64,000 bases of DNA from Trinickia dabaoshanensis (lineage in GTDB: Bacteria; Pseudomonadota; Gammaproteobacteria; Burkholderiales; Burkholderiaceae): the NCBI RefSeq assembly GCF_002879885.1, contig NZ_PNYA01000028.1, positions 41,174 to 105,173 on the forward strand. The letters are read 5' to 3'. Under the pieces are notes generated by a model. The model saw nothing but the letters and a program-made list of their open reading frames with translations, did not search any database and had not been told where the DNA came from. Shown piece by piece: positions 54,652 to 64,000 of this stretch. The stretch's first letter is position 1, and each line of letters opens with the position of its first letter. Position numbers and translations under genes: made by a program.

Positions 54652-55226
54652 GCGTGACCCGCGTCGCCCGAAAGCATCGAGGGCGTCACGCCGAGCAGCG
54701 CCAGCGCGGCTTCGAAACGTTGCTCCGCCGGAACGTCGAACACGATCTTCGGATCGGCTTCGACCGTCAGCCAGCCGTTGCGGGAGATTTCGTCCTCGAG
54801 CTGCCCCGCGCCCCAGCCGGCATGGCCGAGGGTGAGCAAGAAACGATGAGGCCCTTTGCCGCTCGCGACGGCCTCGAGAACGTCTTTCGACGTCGTCATT
54901 TCGAGCCCGCCCGTCACCGCCATCGACGACGTGTAGGCGCTACCCTCGACGGGCTCGTGCAGCACGAACCCGCGCTCCGTTTGCACGGGGCCGCCGAAAT
55001 AGACGGGGACGTGGAGAAGCGGCTCGATCTCGAGCTTCAGGTCGATGCGACTGAACAGCGATTCGAGATCGATATCGGTCGGCCGGTTGATGACGAGGCC
55101 GAGCGCACCGCGTTCGCTGTGATCGCAAAGGTAGACCACCGTCCCTGAAAACGTGGGATCCGCCATATTGGGCATGGCGATCAGGAACTGGTTGGTCAGA
55201 TTGATGCGATCGTTACTCTTAGGCAT
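54648..55226 (-). CDS. UPF0301 protein YqgE/AlgH
   Basis: 192 residues from [23 protein letters not shown]. Family motifs are [47 protein letters not shown] and [15 protein letters not shown]. Function unknown; linked genetically to ruvX in most proteobacteria. First gene of the six-gene minus-strand set. Confidence 0.93.
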   Translation of the reverse strand: MPKSNDRINLTNQFLIAMPNMADPTFSGTVVYLCDHSERGALGLVINRPTDIDLESLFSRIDLKLEIEPLLHVPVYFGGPVQTERGFVLHEPVEGSAYTSSMAVTGGLEMTTSKDVLEAVASGKGPHRFLLTLGHAGWGAGQLEDEISRNGWLTVEADPKIVFDVPAEQRFEAALALLGVTPSMLSGDAGHA

Positions 55227-55496
55227 GGTTCGAATTTTAGCAAAGACGGTGCACGTTGGACGCCGCAAATGAGCGCCGGCACGCAAGCGCGTGCGGCAAA
55301 CCATGAACGGCGCATGCTTCGCGCCCGCCCGCGGCTGCCTGATGTTTCCCGCACTCTATCACGCATGCCCGCCGCGCCCGCGGCTTCGAGCCGTTCGGAC
55401 AAGGACTCGGCCCGCGGCGCCCGGCCACATGCTCGATGCGCGCGCGGCCAGCGGCGTCAACGATATCCGCATAAAGGAAGCGAAGTCCGGCAGCGC

Positions 55497-56888
55497 TTAA
55501 GAAAGGGAAGACGACGGCACCGAGCCGGCCGCTGGGGCGGCGCGCTCGATGGCCTGCACGAGCAACGCAAGCGGCACGGCCGAATCGGGCTGCGCAAAGC
55601 CAGCCGCAACGCGCAGCAGCATCGCGCGCAACGCTTCCCCGGCCTGCTCCATTGGACGCCGCGCCGGGGCCGCTTGCACCGATCCGATGCGCGCTGCATA
55701 GGCGTGGCGGCGCCAAGCGAGACCGAGCGCATCGGCCAGCAATGCGACGTGACCGAGACCCAATGCCTGAGCCGCGGCGCCAAGCCCATAGGCGGCCTGC
55801 CCCGCGTGCCCGGCGGCAAGCGCATCGGGTGTCGCCGCCGCAAACGCCGCGTCGGTACCGACCGAAAGCGCGGCCATCGCGGCATCGGCCGTTTGCAGGA
55901 AATCCTCGTATGCGTAGACGTTCAACGATAGCGCACCGAGTTCGCGCGCAACGCTCGAGCCCGCCGCGCCCTCGCCCGCCGCGGCAGCCTCGGCTTCGGC
56001 CGCCTCTTTTTCCCAAGCGGCCTCGGACGCCTGCGTCCCCGCGACGTGCCAATCGACCGTCAATCCGTAATCGTTGAGCATCTCGACCGCGTCGGCGTCT
56101 TCCGCCGCCGCGCCGTACAGCGCGTAATCGCGCCATAACAGCGCGAGCGCCGCGCGGACGAACGAACGCGGCGCCACTTGCAGCCCCTGACCTTGCTCGG
56201 CCAGCAACAAATTGCATCGCGCGTAAAAGCGCTTCGCCTCGGGATCGCCCGCTCGAGCGCGGCCGTTCAAGCGCAGCGCATGAGCACAGGCGCCCGCCAA
56301 ACGCCAAACATCGTACGTGTCGTCACCTGCCAACTCGGCGATGCACGCGTCGAGCTCATCGAGCGCCGCGCTCGTATCTTCCTGCCCTTTGAGGACAGGC
56401 AGCAGCGCCTGCTCGTAACGAGCGCGCACGACGCGTAACGACGCCGCCGGGACCGCGCGCAACGCGGTGCAAGCAATAGGACGCCCCGTCAGGGCTAAGT
56501 CCTCGAACGCAACGACGTAGCCCTGCGTATGGCGCGCAACCTGCGCGTTCAGATCCCGATAGTGAGCGAACAGCGTGGGCGAACAGGCCAGCTCGCGTAG
56601 ATTGCGGCGCGTCAGCGCCGCATGGAAATCGGCGAGCGCCGAACGAAACCGCGGTAGGAAGTCATCGTTCGCGTACGGCGCAGCGAGCACCAGCGCGTCG
56701 ACGAAGCGCTGCGACGCGAGCCAGCCGGCTTGCCGCAACGCCTGCGCCGCCCGCAGCAAAGGCCCGACGACCGCCATGCGCGCCTCGCTGGCGCGCATGG
56801 CCTCCGCCAGCGCGGCTTCGGCCTCGGGCACAGCGGCGCCGCGCGGATTGGGCAAGGCTTCGAGGCTCGGTAAATCTGCGGTTGTCAT
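55497..56888 (-). CDS. Hypothetical helical protein, possibly FimL/ChpA N-terminal-like
   Basis: 463 residues, Ala- and Leu-rich and predicted almost wholly helical, without transmembrane segments or signal peptide. It has no motif I can name with certainty. The repeated four-helix character and the position directly after rubA (57 bp) recall the region where some beta-proteobacteria keep twitching-motility chemosensory (pil-chp) genes, and FimL/ChpA N-terminal (Hpt-like) domains look similar. No histidine phosphotransfer motif is evident, so this is a weak suggestion. Confidence 0.55.
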   Translation of the reverse strand: MTTADLPSLEALPNPRGAAVPEAEAALAEAMRASEARMAVVGPLLRAAQALRQAGWLASQRFVDALVLAAPYANDDFLPRFRSALADFHAALTRRNLRELACSPTLFAHYRDLNAQVARHTQGYVVAFEDLALTGRPIACTALRAVPAASLRVVRARYEQALLPVLKGQEDTSAALDELDACIAELAGDDTYDVWRLAGACAHALRLNGRARAGDPEAKRFYARCNLLLAEQGQGLQVAPRSFVRAALALLWRDYALYGAAAEDADAVEMLNDYGLTVDWHVAGTQASEAAWEKEAAEAEAAAAGEGAAGSSVARELGALSLNVYAYEDFLQTADAAMAALSVGTDAAFAAATPDALAAGHAGQAAYGLGAAAQALGLGHVALLADALGLAWRRHAYAARIGSVQAAPARRPMEQAGEALRAMLLRVAAGFAQPDSAVPLALLVQAIERAAPAAGSVPSSSLS

Positions 56889-56945
56889 GGCGTGGGGGCA
56901 TACGACACGGCCCAGGCTAAAAGCCCGGGCCGCGCCGGCCGGTGG

Positions 56946-57116
56946 TCAGAGCTGCACCATCTCGAAATCTTCTTTGCGCGCACCGCATTCGGGGCACGTC
57001 CAGTTGATCGGAACGTCTTCCCAGCGGGTACCCGGGGCAATGCCTTCTTCAGGCAGACCGGCCTCTTCGTCGTAGATCCAGCCGCAAATCAGGCACATCC
57101 ACTGTTTGTATTCCAT
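56946..57116 (-). CDS. rubA: Rubredoxin
   Basis: 56-residue electron-transfer protein. Iron is bound by two CxxC pairs: WMCLICGWIYDEEAG near residues 8-11 and WTCPECGARKEDFEMV near residues 41-44. Full family length. Divergent from thiD and 57 bp upstream of the hypothetical helical gene. Confidence 0.97.
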   Translation of the reverse strand: MEYKQWMCLICGWIYDEEAGLPEEGIAPGTRWEDVPINWTCPECGARKEDFEMVQL

Positions 57117-57356
57117 TCTTGTATCGCGTTGAAAGATCCGTTGATCAAAGAGCCATGATGGTACCGTTTTTGGGGTGCCACTGGCTAGGAATCCACGCAC
57201 GGCGCGGCGCGCCTATTGTCAGGCAATATGCGTCGATTCCGGGTAAAGCATGCGCTCGTTCGTGCCATCGGAGCGCATTAGGCCGCATAATGAAACCGAC
57301 CGCGCAGGCGAGCCGGCCGGCCCGCCGCTCGCGGCTCAAAGACAACACCCTATTTC

Positions 57357-58223
57357 ATGCAAAGCGCCGCCCCTCCGATCGTTCTAACCTTCGGCCTATC
57401 CGACCCCACCGGCGGTTTCGGCCTGCAGGCCGACCTGCTAACGCTCGCCAGCATGGGCTGCCACGGCGTATCGGTCCTCACGGGCTACACGGTACGCGAT
57501 TCGGCCACCTGCGAGGAAGTGACGGGGCTCGATCCCGACGTCGTGGCCACGCAGGCGCGCATGCTGCTCGAGGATATGCCGATCGCCGCCTTCAAGGTGG
57601 GCGCGGCGACACGCGCGGAGGTCGTCAGCGCCATCGCCGAGGTCGTGTCCGATTACGACGATATTCCACTCATCCTCGCGCCCGACTTCACGGTGGACGA
57701 CGAGCACGTATTGGCCGCCGACGAGTTGCGCGAGTCGATCGCCGATTTGCTCGCCCCGCAAACAACGGTCCTCATCGCCGATCAAGCGACGTTGATCGCG
57801 CTCGCGCAGCCCGACGGCGACGCCGACGCGCCGAGTTTGGACGGCGCCATTGCCCACTTGCTTTCGCAGGGCGCGGAATACGTCCTGTCCACGCAGACGG
57901 GCACGCATCGGCTGGTCAACACGCTCTTCAGCGACGATGGCCAGTTGCGCCAGGACATGTGGGACCGCCCGCAACAGCGGCTGATGGGCATCACCGATAC
58001 ACTGGGCGCGGCCGTCGCCGCCTTGCTGGCGAACGGACAGGAGCCTGCCGAAGCGGTGCGCGAGGCGCAGGAATATCTCTATCAGGCCGTGCGCCACGCT
58101 TTCCGCCCCGGGATGGGCGCCTATTTGCCGGATCGTTTTTTCTGGGCGCGCGACGACGACGAGGCTGCCGCCCCGCCGCCGATCGGCGTGGATTTGCCGC
58201 GGCCTAAACCGACGCGGGCTTGA
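57357..58223 (+). CDS. thiD: Hydroxymethylpyrimidine/phosphomethylpyrimidine kinase
   Basis: Ribokinase-like enzyme that phosphorylates HMP and HMP-P in thiamine synthesis. It is 288 residues. VLTFGLSDPTGGFGLQADLL is the substrate-binding start (canonical GxDxSGGAG is altered to S-D-P-T-G-G-F-G), and GITDTLGAAVAALLANGQ replaces the usual GTGCT anion hole with D-T-L-G-A. These deviations are common to the Burkholderiaceae form but leave some doubt about activity. No TPP riboswitch seen upstream. Ends at a strong terminator. Confidence 0.85.
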   Translation: MQSAAPPIVLTFGLSDPTGGFGLQADLLTLASMGCHGVSVLTGYTVRDSATCEEVTGLDPDVVATQARMLLEDMPIAAFKVGAATRAEVVSAIAEVVSDYDDIPLILAPDFTVDDEHVLAADELRESIADLLAPQTTVLIADQATLIALAQPDGDADAPSLDGAIAHLLSQGAEYVLSTQTGTHRLVNTLFSDDGQLRQDMWDRPQQRLMGITDTLGAAVAALLANGQEPAEAVREAQEYLYQAVRHAFRPGMGAYLPDRFFWARDDDEAAAPPPIGVDLPRPKPTRA

Positions 58224-58242
58224 CCCGCATTCGAGCGGCCAT

Positions 58243-58273
58243 AAAAAACCCGCAATCGCTTGCGGGTTTTTTT
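58243..58273. terminator. Bidirectional intrinsic terminator between thiD and groEL
   Basis: A-run, CCCGCAA stem (58249-58255), TCGC loop, TTGCGGG stem (58260-58266), then T7. It serves both converging genes: the T run ends thiD transcripts and the A run, read on the other strand, ends groESL transcripts. Confidence 0.93.
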
Positions 58274-58346
58274 ATCGGCCACGGACGCGCCTCGCGGCGC
58301 GCCCGTCATGCGATCTCGACTGACGGCCGGAGCCGTCAGACCGAAA

Positions 58347-59990
<1,644 letters not shown>

Positions 59991-60033
59991 TTAACTCCTT
60001 GAATTCTTTGGGAAATGTCGACCTGGACGGGAT

Positions 60034-60324
60034 TTACTTCTGAACGACCGCCATGATGTCTTCTTCGCGCATCACGAGCAGTTCGTTGCCATCGACCTTG
60101 ACGGTCTGGCCAGCGTACTTGCCGAACAGGACGCGATCGCCGACTTTGACGTCCAGCGCGATTTGATCGCCCTTGTCATTGCGCTTGCCCGGCCCGATCG
60201 CGAGGACTTCGCCTTGATCCGGCTTCTCGGCTGCGGCGTCGGGGATCACGATGCCGGAGGCGGTCTTGGTTTCCTGATCCAAACGCTTCACGATAACGCG
60301 ATCGTGCAAAGGACGAAGGTTCAT
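60034..60324 (-). CDS. groES: Co-chaperonin GroES (10 kDa)
   Basis: 96-residue heptameric lid of Gro[22 protein letters not shown] start, mobile loop [19 protein letters not shown] and [12 protein letters not shown] are standard. First gene of groESL, preceded by a 75-nt leader that includes half of the CIRCE element. Confidence 0.99.
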   Translation of the reverse strand: MNLRPLHDRVIVKRLDQETKTASGIVIPDAAAEKPDQGEVLAIGPGKRNDKGDQIALDVKVGDRVLFGKYAGQTVKVDGNELLVMREEDIMAVVQK

Positions 60325-60399
60325 GCTTGCTCCTCTCTGGTTTGAGACTGAAAAACGCTTAAGTTAAGGCCGCGTGGCGCGACCCGGACGAAACCCTTG

Positions 60400-60426
60400 T
60401 TAGCACTCAAGTGCAGCGAGTGCTAA
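60400..60426 (-). promoter_or_regulatory. CIRCE operator (HrcA site) of groESL
   Basis: TTAGCACTC-N9-GAGTGCTAA, a perfect match to the consensus. It lies 76 bp before groES and touches the -10 box, so HrcA bound here would block initiation and the transcript would start within it. Confidence 0.97.
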
Positions 60427-60454
60427 TTATATGGATCGACCCTGGCGATTTCAA
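60426..60454 (-). promoter_or_regulatory. groESL promoter
   Basis: Read on the minus strand: TTGAAA (60449-60454), 17 bp, TATAAT (60426-60431), a near-consensus sigma-70 promoter. The -35 is also part of CCCTTGAAA with CCATAT about 14 bp on, resembling a sigma-32 heat-shock promoter overlapping the same site. Confidence 0.88.
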
Positions 60455-61057
60455 GGGAGGGGTGGGAGGAGTTTTTACACCCGGTGTCGAGATTCACTCG
60501 ACTTGGAACTTTGATCGCGCAAGTCGGGACCTTGCACCGCAGCAATGCGCTCGGAGAGGCGAGCCGACAAGTCCTCGTACAAAACTCTGGACGCGCCGCT
60601 GGGTCCTGATAGCCGGCTTCCCCCGCCGCGACCAAGCCCCAAGCCGGGTATTGACCCACGACCAAATTGCTCGAGCGTTCACCTAGACGCCACATTAGGG
60701 GTAATCCCTAGTTCGCCACTGACCGAGAATGCTCACTTCACGAATACAGCGGCAGCATGGTTGGGCCGATGAGACGACAGCGCTACGCTGGGCTGTGCCG
60801 AACACAATGACAGGACAGCCAACTGGCCATAAAGCATACAGCTCGTCCCGTCGGAGAAAGTCGCGCTAGACTTTGCAGCGACGATGCCTTCCGCCGACTC
60901 CGCGTTGCTGACAATGCCATTCGTGCCTAGGCTATCGATTGCCCCTCCCCCGAGGAATCGAGGACGCTTACGGAAATACGCCGACCGACGACCTCCGGAA
61001 GGTTCTCCGAAGGCGACGGCACGGGCCACAGTCGAGAACGAAGTCGGAAACTGAGAG
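60455..61057. other. 603 bp spacer between groESL promoter and accessory genes
   Basis: No convincing gene. A 98-codon minus-strand open frame (60733-61029) has no family features and no good ribosome site. A short inverted repeat TAGGG-GTAAT-CCCTA lies at 60696-60710. Base composition is less GC-rich than the housekeeping side. It probably carries the promoter of the endonuclease-PIN pair and marks the left edge of inserted DNA; no tRNA or clear attachment site was seen. Confidence 0.5.
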
Positions 61058-61855
61058 ATGACTATTTGGGACTACAGTGACCTTTCTTGGGACCTCGGAC
61101 GAATGGTATCGCGGTGTGCTACGTGTCTGTTTTGCCGATCGCCACTGCGAAAACTCCCTCCGGAGCATCGTGAGTATGAGGAACGCAATCTCGAAGTCGA
61201 GGTGACGCCCGCAGTCTGTCGTTTGTGCGGCTGGTGGACGCTCACTGTCATGGACCAGGATATCGAACCGAGATCGCCGATCGCGCCACACCCCGAAGAT
61301 ATATTTGATGATGGCCGAAGCCGTTGGGGCGCAGAAACAGGTGCGGCCGGGAGCCTTAGGGAGCTGGATCTAACCGATATTCAGCACCCGCTGCAAGACG
61401 TGCGCGACTATCTCACCATCAGATACGACAAGCGATTTGAATTGCATCCCCGCCTTTTCGAGGAGACAGTTGCAAGCGTATTCCGCGATCGAGGGTTCCT
61501 TCCACGCGTCACCAGCTACTCAGGCGACGGCGGCATCGACGTAATCCTCGAACGCCCCGGGGAAAGGATCGGCGTTCAAGTAAAGCGATACAAGAACGCC
61601 ATTTCTGCGGAGCAGATTCGCTCGCTGGCTGGGGCGCTCCTTATTGGCGGGTACACCAAGGGCGTATTCGTCACAACGTCCAGGTACCAACCGGGAGCCA
61701 CGGAGGTAACCGCACTCGCGAGCGCCCGGGGAATGGCAATCAAACTTCTGGATGCGCCACGCTTTTTTGACGAACTAAAAATCGCCCAACGATCCAAATT
61801 TCAAGCGAAAGATTATGAGAATTTCTATTCAATCGGCTTCGCGAGATACGAATGA
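61058..61855 (+). CDS. Mrr-like restriction endonuclease with N-terminal zinc ribbon
   Basis: 265 residues. The N-terminal part has CxxC pairs at C20/C23 and C54/C57, a likely zinc ribbon. Residues about 125-240 form an Mrr_cat PD-(D/E)xK domain: FEETVASVFRDRGFLPRVT, GDGGIDVI (catalytic D161), GVQVKRYKN (Q174-x-K176) and GYTKGVFVTTSRY. Mrr enzymes cut modified DNA. Its stop overlaps the PIN gene by 4 bases (ATGA), so both are translated together. No methyltransferase is present, suggesting a modification-dependent or defence role. Confidence 0.85.
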   Translation: MTIWDYSDLSWDLGRMVSRCATCLFCRSPLRKLPPEHREYEERNLEVEVTPAVCRLCGWWTLTVMDQDIEPRSPIAPHPEDIFDDGRSRWGAETGAAGSLRELDLTDIQHPLQDVRDYLTIRYDKRFELHPRLFEETVASVFRDRGFLPRVTSYSGDGGIDVILERPGERIGVQVKRYKNAISAEQIRSLAGALLIGGYTKGVFVTTSRYQPGATEVTALASARGMAIKLLDAPRFFDELKIAQRSKFQAKDYENFYSIGFARYE

Positions 61856-62286
61856 TTACAATTGTCTTAGATACAAATGTTTACGACAAACTTGAGGCCG
61901 ATCCGTTCACGGTCGAGCAAATAAATCAGTTGATCGCCGACGATTTTATCGGAATAGTGGTACCACGGCAGGTGGCCGAAGAATTGAGACAACGTCCAAC
62001 AGGCATACCCAAGCTATTCCCGATGATGTATGTGGGCCACGCTGTCGCCCGGGCAGGGATCATGCGCCCAGGTGACTACTTGGGCTCCGGCGAAGTATTC
62101 GACGATCATCGCGGAGCTTCTCAGAAGGCCGGTGACGCATTCATTGCGGACGTAGCATCGATGATTGCTGACTGGTTCGTTTCGGAGGATATTCGATGCA
62201 TCAGGCGCTTCCCTGCCAATACGCGATGTACACCAATGCGCTATCAACAATTCTCCGAAAGGCTCACGACACTCGATCAGCAATAG
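61852..62286 (+). CDS. PIN-domain protein (putative RNase)
   Basis: 144 residues. The PIN acidic quartet is readable: D7 in ITIVLDTNVYDKL, E43/E44 in PRQVAEELRQ, D95 or D100 in KAGDAFIADVASMIAD, and D113 in SEDIRCIRR. PIN domains are single-strand ribonucleases, commonly VapC toxins, but no antitoxin-like gene lies beside it; instead it is coupled to an Mrr-like endonuclease. It is a candidate nuclease effector or nucleic-acid processing partner of that enzyme. Confidence 0.8.
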   Translation: MITIVLDTNVYDKLEADPFTVEQINQLIADDFIGIVVPRQVAEELRQRPTGIPKLFPMMYVGHAVARAGIMRPGDYLGSGEVFDDHRGASQKAGDAFIADVASMIADWFVSEDIRCIRRFPANTRCTPMRYQQFSERLTTLDQQ

Positions 62287-62302
62287 TCACGCCGACGCTT
62301 CG

Positions 62303-62335
62303 CATCATTGGAGCGACTTGATCGCTCCAATGATG
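62303..62335. terminator. Perfect 14-bp inverted repeat between PIN and apeA genes
   Basis: CATCATTGGAGCGA and TCGCTCCAATGATG flank a 5-base loop, 17 bp after the PIN stop and 62 bp from the convergent apeA stop. Likely a bidirectional transcription stop although there is no long T run on either strand. Confidence 0.6.
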
Positions 62336-62397
62336 GTAGTAGCAAGTTTTCAACTTCCGCCTTCGACAGCTCCATCCTTCCGCAACACGTGAATCCC

Positions 62398-63855
62398 TCA
62401 CATACTTGAATGGTCTTTCGCCTCTTCCGGCAACAGCCCCACTTCACGAAGCGTGTATTTCACAGCAAAAGATTTCGGCCCATCGAATATCCACTGCCTG
62501 AGCAAGGCCGAATCGATACCTATTTCCTGCAAAAGGAGGGCGTGATAGAGGTAGCCAATCGCCTCGGATTTTTTTGCTACATCAATCACGAAATTTTGGT
62601 AGTCCCCTTCGTGCCGCTGACCACCAAAATGCGAGATGTCATTTCGACACCGAGCACATTCCTCGCAAAAACGATTGAGTCGCTTTCTGTCAAAATCAAA
62701 TGGAAGATGCCGAAAAATCTCAAACAATCGCTGCTGCAACGATGGCTCGCTCACATTTCTCAACCGTCCTTCCAGCCACTCTCGGTCGTCCTCGCCCTCG
62801 ATTTGCAACAAGATGCGTTGAATCTTCTGTTCTAGCTTGGTTGGCATTGAACTTCGACCGTTTTTCTTGCGATGCAAAGATTCGATTCCCCATATGAGGT
62901 TCACAAATCGATGCTCCACATACAACTTCATACCGCGACGCGTTCCCAGGTAGAGATAGAAGCCCGGCCCGAAGTCGTTATGCTTTCGCCTCCACAAGCT
63001 AAAAATCTCACCAAATCGCTCACGAAGCTGAACAAAATTTGTCCAACAGTCATCCCACGTAGGGGCTTTTGAGGAGCGACCGTGACCGTGAAAATACAGA
63101 TCAAATGTATCTTTTCCTGCCTTGAGACGCGGCCACGCAAGGGAGTATTCAGACCCGGTAAGCAAGATAAACAAATCTTGCATGCGGCCATACTCTGTCC
63201 TCATCTCCGTCAACGGGAGCATATTTTTAGGTGAGAAATTGATTGATGCGCATTCAATTAACGTGAGTTCGTGCGATCGACGGCTGTATTGACTCGGAAA
63301 CGGGCCAGAGATGTCATAGCGAATCGTCAAAATTCCATCGTCCAACTGCCACATATCCGACTTGGGAAGCCTATGCCTCGCTGTGATGCGGGACCGCGTC
63401 CGCTTGGTCTCAATGTTGCCAAGACGCAACCAATCCTCCATGCCGGTCAACTCTACGTCGAGAGCGTCGAACTGCAACGGATCATTCGACAGCGGAAATG
63501 CTCCTCGTGTGACTAGGCAGTTCGTCGCTGCGAACCCCTCGAACGAAACACCGTTACTACTAAATCGGCCGCCATGCTTACGCAGCCCAAGCAAAAGGAC
63601 GTTCTTATTGCTATCTTTCAACTTACCTTGAATCGCCTTGTCACCCGGAAGCTCTCTATCGCGGTCGATTAACGTCGCTATGGGTCCGTGCTCGCCATTA
63701 AGATAGCCGTCGAGCTCGAGATGAATTTTTCCGATTTCGTTAATGGAAAGCGTACCTGTGACCAGACTGGAAGGCGCGAAATGCCCTTTCGGAATGGGTT
63801 CCTCATGCCACCAGAAATACCCTCGCTCTTCGAGAATTTTATCGGACAAAATCAT
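62398..63855 (-). CDS. apeA: ApeA-like anti-phage HEPN nuclease
   Basis: 485 residues from ATG MILSDKILEERGYFWW. The N-terminal about 300 residues match the ApeA N-terminal domain layout (RGYFWWHEEPIPKGHF, VTGTLSINEIGKIHLELDG, FEGFAATNCLVTRG). The C-terminal part is a HEPN domain with the RNase motif R-x4-H at R404-H409 (CRNDISHFGG). ApeA proteins abort phage infection, probably by cleaving RNA. An open frame extends 23 codons further, but that part lies in the insertion-sequence end, so 63855 is preferred. The nearest native upstream DNA is only 18 bp, so its original promoter, and possibly a few N-terminal codons, may be lost. Confidence 0.85.
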   Translation of the reverse strand: MILSDKILEERGYFWWHEEPIPKGHFAPSSLVTGTLSINEIGKIHLELDGYLNGEHGPIATLIDRDRELPGDKAIQGKLKDSNKNVLLLGLRKHGGRFSSNGVSFEGFAATNCLVTRGAFPLSNDPLQFDALDVELTGMEDWLRLGNIETKRTRSRITARHRLPKSDMWQLDDGILTIRYDISGPFPSQYSRRSHELTLIECASINFSPKNMLPLTEMRTEYGRMQDLFILLTGSEYSLAWPRLKAGKDTFDLYFHGHGRSSKAPTWDDCWTNFVQLRERFGEIFSLWRRKHNDFGPGFYLYLGTRRGMKLYVEHRFVNLIWGIESLHRKKNGRSSMPTKLEQKIQRILLQIEGEDDREWLEGRLRNVSEPSLQQRLFEIFRHLPFDFDRKRLNRFCEECARCRNDISHFGGQRHEGDYQNFVIDVAKKSEAIGYLYHALLLQEIGIDSALLRQWIFDGPKSFAVKYTLREVGLLPEEAKDHSSM

Positions 63856-63873
63856 CCCCCATTTCTGTTTCAC

Positions 63874-64000
63874 TGGCCTTGCCCCTGTTTCACGAATCCC
63901 ATAGCTGAAGCCATCAGGCCGCATGCCCTCGCTGAGCGACGGCCCAATTCTTCTCGAACGTCATGGGACTGACGTAGTTCAATGTCGAATGCAGTCGGCG
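63874..64000 (-). mobile_element. End of an IS3-family insertion sequence, runs off window
   Basis: TGGCCTTGCCCC at 63874 has the TG...-type terminus of IS3 elements (family consensus close to TGATCTT-CCC). Forty bp inside it lies the 3' end of an IS3 transposase read on the minus strand. The element starts 18 bp before the apeA start codon. The other end and the target duplication are beyond base 64000. Confidence 0.75.
63914..64000 (-). CDS. IS3-family transposase OrfB, C-terminal 28 residues (partial)
   Basis: The minus-strand frame from the window edge reads RRLHSTLNYVSPMTFEKNWA and ends AVAQRGHAA-stop. RRxHSTLxYxSPxxFE is the conserved C-terminal end of the IS3 DDE integrase after the catalytic glutamate. 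The rest of the gene lies outside the window, so intactness cannot be judged. Confidence 0.88.
   Translation of the reverse strand, partial: RRLHSTLNYVSPMTFEKNWAVAQRGHAA

Noticed and set aside
60733..61029. 98-codon minus-strand frame in the groES-endonuclease spacer
   Set aside because: No ribosome site, family motif or operon context; treated as non-coding.
63853..63924. Longer apeA start at 63924
   Set aside because: Those codons lie inside the IS3 end, after the transposase stop, and are not native apeA sequence.

Overview
The window is GC-rich beta-proteobacterial chromosome, best matched to the Burkholderiaceae (Burkholderia, Paraburkholderia, Trinickia and relatives). This follows from gene content and order: ureC-ureE-ureF-ureG, then waaC-kdoO-waaA, a DUF2242-type lipoprotein and phosphomannomutase/phosphoglucomutase on the left; rfbBADC beside apaH, then yqgE-ruvX-pyrR-pyrB-pyrC' on the right; and groESL with a CIRCE operator. 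The genus cannot be fixed from the sequence alone. No rRNA, tRNA or CRISPR array was seen.

Layout. 0-3.6 kb: end of a urease operon. 3.6-9.4 kb: lipid A/inner-core genes (waaA, Kdo 3-hydroxylase kdoO, waaC), a lipoprotein and the hexose-phosphate mutase. 9.5-49.2 kb: a roughly 40 kb surface-polysaccharide locus. It holds two Wzx-type flippases, two WecA/MraY-type initiating transferases, five other recognisable glycosyltransferases, two O-acyltransferases and at least four nucleotide-sugar routes. These are: UDP-QuiNAc/FucNAc type (wbpV-wbpL-wbpM-like trio); CDP-3,6-dideoxyhexose (rfbF-rfbG-rfbH), followed by a TPP enzyme resembling YerE of yersiniose synthesis and an SDR reductase; legionaminic-acid type (legB, legC, neuD/legH, legI, ptmF-like, ptmA-like, legG, ptmE-like); and dTDP-L-rhamnose (rfbBADC). 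A gtrA-gtrB pair and a large GT-C-like membrane protein could form a side-chain glycosylation system. 49.4-60.4 kb: housekeeping genes: apaH, an acyltransferase, pyrimidine genes including a dihydroorotase homologue without its metal-binding HxH, yqgE-ruvX-pyrR, rubredoxin, thiD and groESL.

60.4-64 kb: an accessory, less GC-rich block beyond the groESL promoter. It carries a translationally coupled Mrr-like endonuclease and PIN-domain pair, a convergent ApeA-like HEPN anti-phage gene, and the end of an IS3-family insertion sequence that stops 18 bp before the apeA start codon.

How it works together. The central locus appears to assemble a complex, acetylated, deoxysugar-rich and possibly nonulosonate-containing O-antigen or capsule, exported by Wzx flippases. 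No CMP-nonulosonate synthetase (LegF/NeuA), no E3 partner of RfbH, no obvious Wzy polymerase and no O-antigen ligase were recognised, so these must lie elsewhere, be replaced by unrecognised genes, or be absent.
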